From assembly GCA_001799195.1 (NCBI GenBank), contig MGSU01000172.1, positions 1 to 10,392 on the forward strand: a stretch of 10,392 nucleotides of DNA, given 5' to 3'. The position numbers and the translations under genes are program-made. Source of the stretch: Deltaproteobacteria bacterium RIFOXYA12_FULL_61_11 (lineage in GTDB: Bacteria; Bdellovibrionota_F; JAHFAK01; YA12-FULL-61-11). The notes under the pieces were generated by a model. The model was not told where the DNA came from and ran no database searches. It saw nothing but the letters and a program-made list of their open reading frames with translations. Of this stretch, positions 8,568-10,392 are shown piece after piece (the first letter of the stretch is position 1; each line of letters begins with the position of its first letter).

Positions 8568-8573
8568 ATCCCC

Positions 8574-10392
8574 ATGAACACCCTGCACGAGCTCTTCCGG
8601 CGGACTTCGCTGGTGTTGTTGCTGTTGCTCGTGGGGTTGCCGGGTCTGCTCCGGGCCGATGACGCGCTGAGTCCGGAGGACGATGTCGATCCGGCGACCG
8701 GGGAAAGCCGCGCGATCGTGGAGACGGCGCGGCCGGGGAATGGGGCCAAGGGTGAGGTACCCCCCGGAGAGAAAGAGGCGTTGTCGCACAAGAGCCCGTA
8801 CGTGCTCTTCCCGTGGACCACGCTCAAGGCCAAGGTGTTGAAGGTAGACGACGGCGACTCGATCGTGGTGGATATCTACACGCCGGAAGGGAAGCTGTAC
8901 GCCCGCAACGAGGACATCCGACTGACCGGGTTCGACTCTCCCGAGACGCACATGGAGTACAAGCGGGAGATAGGCGGCACGGTCAAGTTCTACCGGCAGA
9001 GCCAGATCGGCGGCGAGGAAGCGGCCGAGTTCATGAAGACGCTGTTGCAGCCCGGGGACGAGATCGAGATCGTGATCCCGGACGTGTCCAAGACGGGGAA
9101 GCATTGGTACAAGACCTACGCGAAGTATCAGCGGTGCATCTACGGCCGGCTTCTGGGCATGATCTTCGTGCAGCGTGGTGGGAAGAAGGTCTTCATCCAG
9201 GAAGCGATGGCACGGGCCGGGCAGGGTTATTACTACCACTACCTGCCGGTGGATCCGACCAAGGAAGGGGTGTTCCCCGAGGAGCACTTCGAACGGATCC
9301 GGAAGGCGGCGATCGCGGCGCAGGCCGAGGGTCTGGGCATCTGGCAACCTGCTCCGGGCGGTGTGACGAGGTTGCTGCCGCACGAGTTCCGCCGGATCGC
9401 GCGCAATAAAACGACGATGGCGTTCGTGGCCAATCCCCGGACCAAGGAGTTCGTCAGCCTGCCCTACATCCGGGTTTTCGGCAAGGACGTGGCTGGGGCG
9501 GTCAACGTGTCGACCTTCAAGGACGCGATCGACCTGGGTTACACCTATCGCATCGTGGACCCCTCGGAAGCAGCGCGGCTCCTGCCCAAAAGTTTGACCG
9601 ACCTGGTCGAGACGCACGAATTCGAGCCCGAGAACCCGGATAAGGTCGGCTGGTACGAGGAAGCGGTGCTGAAGCCCGGGACGGCGTACAAGGTGAAGAT
9701 CGTGCGCATCCTGGACGGCGACACGGTGGCCGTGAAGATCGCGGGCAAGAAACCGATGAAGTGGTACGCGGACGGGACGCAGTACGAGGAGTGGACCGTG
9801 CGGTTCCTGCACAACGACACGCCCGAGTCCGTGTTCCGGCCGAACCTTCCGCAGCCAGGAGGGAAAGAGGCGCGGCAGGCCATGGCCGAGTTGCTCGGCG
9901 TGGTGATCACGGACATGTCGACCGGGGAGGACGAGCAGCGCGAGGCGATCCGTCCGAAGAAGGGATTTTTCCAGGTACTCAGCCCCCAGGGCAAGGTGCT
10001 CGGGTCCTCGATCGAGGCTACTGTGACGACGGGCGTATCCGCGGTCGATAGTTACGGCAGGATCCTCGGCACGATCGAGGTCACGAACAATGGCGAGCGC
10101 AGAGGCAAGCAAGGAACCCTGGTGCTCAACTTCGAGATGGCGGAGAACGGGTTCGCCTGGCCGGCGTTCTACCTGACTCCGGGCTTCGACTGGAAGGAGT
10201 GGCGGCGGTACTCCGAGGCCTTCAACCAGGCCATCGCCAACGAGTCCGGGTTGTTCCAGCGCGAGCTCTTGCTGCAGGGCAGTATCCACGAAACCCCGTC
10301 CCAGAACCGGGCTCGCCTGAGCGGCCGGCCCTGTCAGCGCATGCTCGGAGTCCTGGGCTTCGATGAGGGCAGCGAAGAGCCGATCATCACCG
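8574..10392 (+). CDS. Secreted tandem staphylococcal-nuclease-like (SNase/TNase) protein, 3'-partial
   Basis: The frame opens at ATG 8574 and runs without a stop past the window end (606 codons seen). The start is supported by AAGGAG six bases upstream and by a signal peptide: MNTLHELFRR, a Leu/Val-rich core at residues 13-26 and probable signal peptidase I cleavage after LRA (28). Residues 29-80 are an acidic, Pro/Gly-rich spacer. Two SNase domains follow, at ~84-257 and ~372-562. Both keep the equivalents of staphylococcal nuclease D21, R35, D40, E43 and R87: D95, R116, D121, E124, R192 in the first, and D383, R410, D415, E418, R496 in the second. SNase-family enzymes are Ca2+-dependent phosphodiesterases that cut DNA and RNA; this one would act outside the cytoplasm. 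Single-domain bacterial thermonucleases are usually 150-250 residues, so the two-domain layout and length are unusual. After residue 562 the sequence (LLLQGSIHETPSQ...) is not recognised. Codon use resembles the upstream gene. The calls of fold and intact active site are confident; substrate is unknown. Confidence 0.9.
   Translation, partial: MNTLHELFRRTSLVLLLLLVGLPGLLRADDALSPEDDVDPATGESRAIVETARPGNGAKGEVPPGEKEALSHKSPYVLFPWTTLKAKVLKVDDGDSIVVDIYTPEGKLYARNEDIRLTGFDSPETHMEYKREIGGTVKFYRQSQIGGEEAAEFMKTLLQPGDEIEIVIPDVSKTGKHWYKTYAKYQRCIYGRLLGMIFVQRGGKKVFIQEAMARAGQGYYYHYLPVDPTKEGVFPEEHFERIRKAAIAAQAEGLGIWQPAPGGVTRLLPHEFRRIARNKTTMAFVANPRTKEFVSLPYIRVFGKDVAGAVNVSTFKDAIDLGYTYRIVDPSEAARLLPKSLTDLVETHEFEPENPDKVGWYEEAVLKPGTAYKVKIVRILDGDTVAVKIAGKKPMKWYADGTQYEEWTVRFLHNDTPESVFRPNLPQPGGKEARQAMAELLGVVITDMSTGEDEQREAIRPKKGFFQVLSPQGKVLGSSIEATVTTGVSAVDSYGRILGTIEVTNNGERRGKQGTLVLNFEMAENGFAWPAFYLTPGFDWKEWRRYSEAFNQAIANESGLFQRELLLQGSIHETPSQNRARLSGRPCQRMLGVLGFDEGSEEPIIT
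8823..9344 (+). other. SNase domain 1 of the tandem nuclease
   Basis: The domain covers residues ~84-257. It starts LKAKVLKVDDGDS (Asp 95 as the D21 equivalent; Ser replaces the usual Thr), continues IRLTGFDSPET (R116, D121, E124), GGEEAAEFMKTLL, and IYGRLLGMIFV (R192), and closes FIQEAMARAGQGYYY...AEGLGIW, as family members do. Compared with staphylococcal nuclease the loop between D95 and R116 is seven residues longer, and the E124-R192 stretch is about 24 residues longer. These are family alignments done by eye. Confidence 0.88.
9687..10259 (+). other. SNase domain 2 of the tandem nuclease
   Basis: The domain covers residues ~372-562. It starts YKVKIVRILDGDT (D383), continues VRFLHNDTPE (R410, D415, E418), GGKEARQAMAELL, and SYGRILGTIEV (R496), followed by LNFEMAENGFAWPAFY, the counterpart of the usual 'VNxALVxxGxAxxxxY' segment. 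All five catalytic-site positions are present, so it is unlikely to be a dead copy. The region between E418 and R496 is 34 residues longer than in staphylococcal nuclease. The domain is clearly diverged from domain 1, so the duplication is old or the two were acquired separately. Confidence 0.85.

Larger units (their letters stand above)
8215..8573 (+). other. Intergenic region between the repeat-protein gene and the nuclease gene
   Basis: This 359-base gap has no convincing independent gene. It contains an AT-rich patch (about 8315-8350), a hairpin (8353-8376), a short direct repeat CCACAG-T-CCACAG (8404-8416) and a Shine-Dalgarno sequence. The frame of the downstream gene stays open back to 8367, after an in-frame TAG at 8364-8366, so part of the gap could in principle be translated from upstream ATGs at 8436 or 8496. 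I prefer the start at 8574. The gap length and the possible terminator suggest that the two genes are transcribed separately. Confidence 0.6.

Noticed and set aside
8813-9409. A 198-residue + strand frame inside the nuclease gene
   Set aside because: It is offset from the SNase frame, is rich in Arg/Gly/Asp and has no domain. The SNase motifs are in the other frame.
8328-10289. A 653-residue open frame on the - strand across the nuclease gene
   Set aside because: It lies antisense to a frame with a ribosome-binding site, a signal peptide and two intact SNase domains. Its translation is rich in Arg, His, Leu and Pro with no recognisable domain, as expected for the complement of GC-rich codons.

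Overview
The window holds two large genes, both on the + strand, both cut by a window edge, separated by a 359-base gap. Base composition is GC-rich throughout, with G/C-ending codons. Both genes look like envelope or secreted proteins of a bacterium, probably Gram-negative: one is a giant repeat protein with a calcium-site-like C-terminal domain, the other has a clear N-terminal signal peptide. Nothing here (no rRNA, ribosomal protein or other marker) fixes the phylum. Giant Ig-like repeat proteins of this style are common in under-studied environmental lineages, so assignment below 'GC-rich bacterium' would be a guess.

Bases 1-8214 are one uninterrupted reading frame. It begins inside a repeat, so the true start lies upstream of the window. 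It carries a partial unit, then 16 complete units of 123-128 residues (about 1-6150), each with a VSRGQ-type motif near its start, a 'GxDANSGA' motif near its end and a closing 'F(T)VQTPA'. Three divergent units follow (6151-7287). The last ~310 residues (7288-8211) contain FG-GAP/VCBS-type 'DLDxNGxxDLV' motifs and probably form a beta-propeller-like domain. The overall picture is a very long extracellular stalk or adhesin-like protein with a different domain at its C-terminal end.

Bases 8215-8573 are non-coding or leader sequence: a small AT-rich island, a modest hairpin that may end the upstream transcript, and a good Shine-Dalgarno sequence just before the second gene.

Bases 8574-10392 (continuing past the right edge) encode a secreted protein with two staphylococcal-nuclease (SNase/thermonuclease, TNase-like) domains in tandem. 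Each keeps the equivalents of the catalytic Asp/Arg/Asp/Glu/Arg set, and they are joined by a 114-residue linker that I do not recognise. A long antisense frame across this gene is judged to be a shadow.

No mobile element, CRISPR array, tRNA or rRNA was seen. The two genes share orientation and probable extracellular location, but the gap makes separate transcription likely. A joint function (for example in surface attachment and handling of extracellular nucleic acid) is only a speculation.
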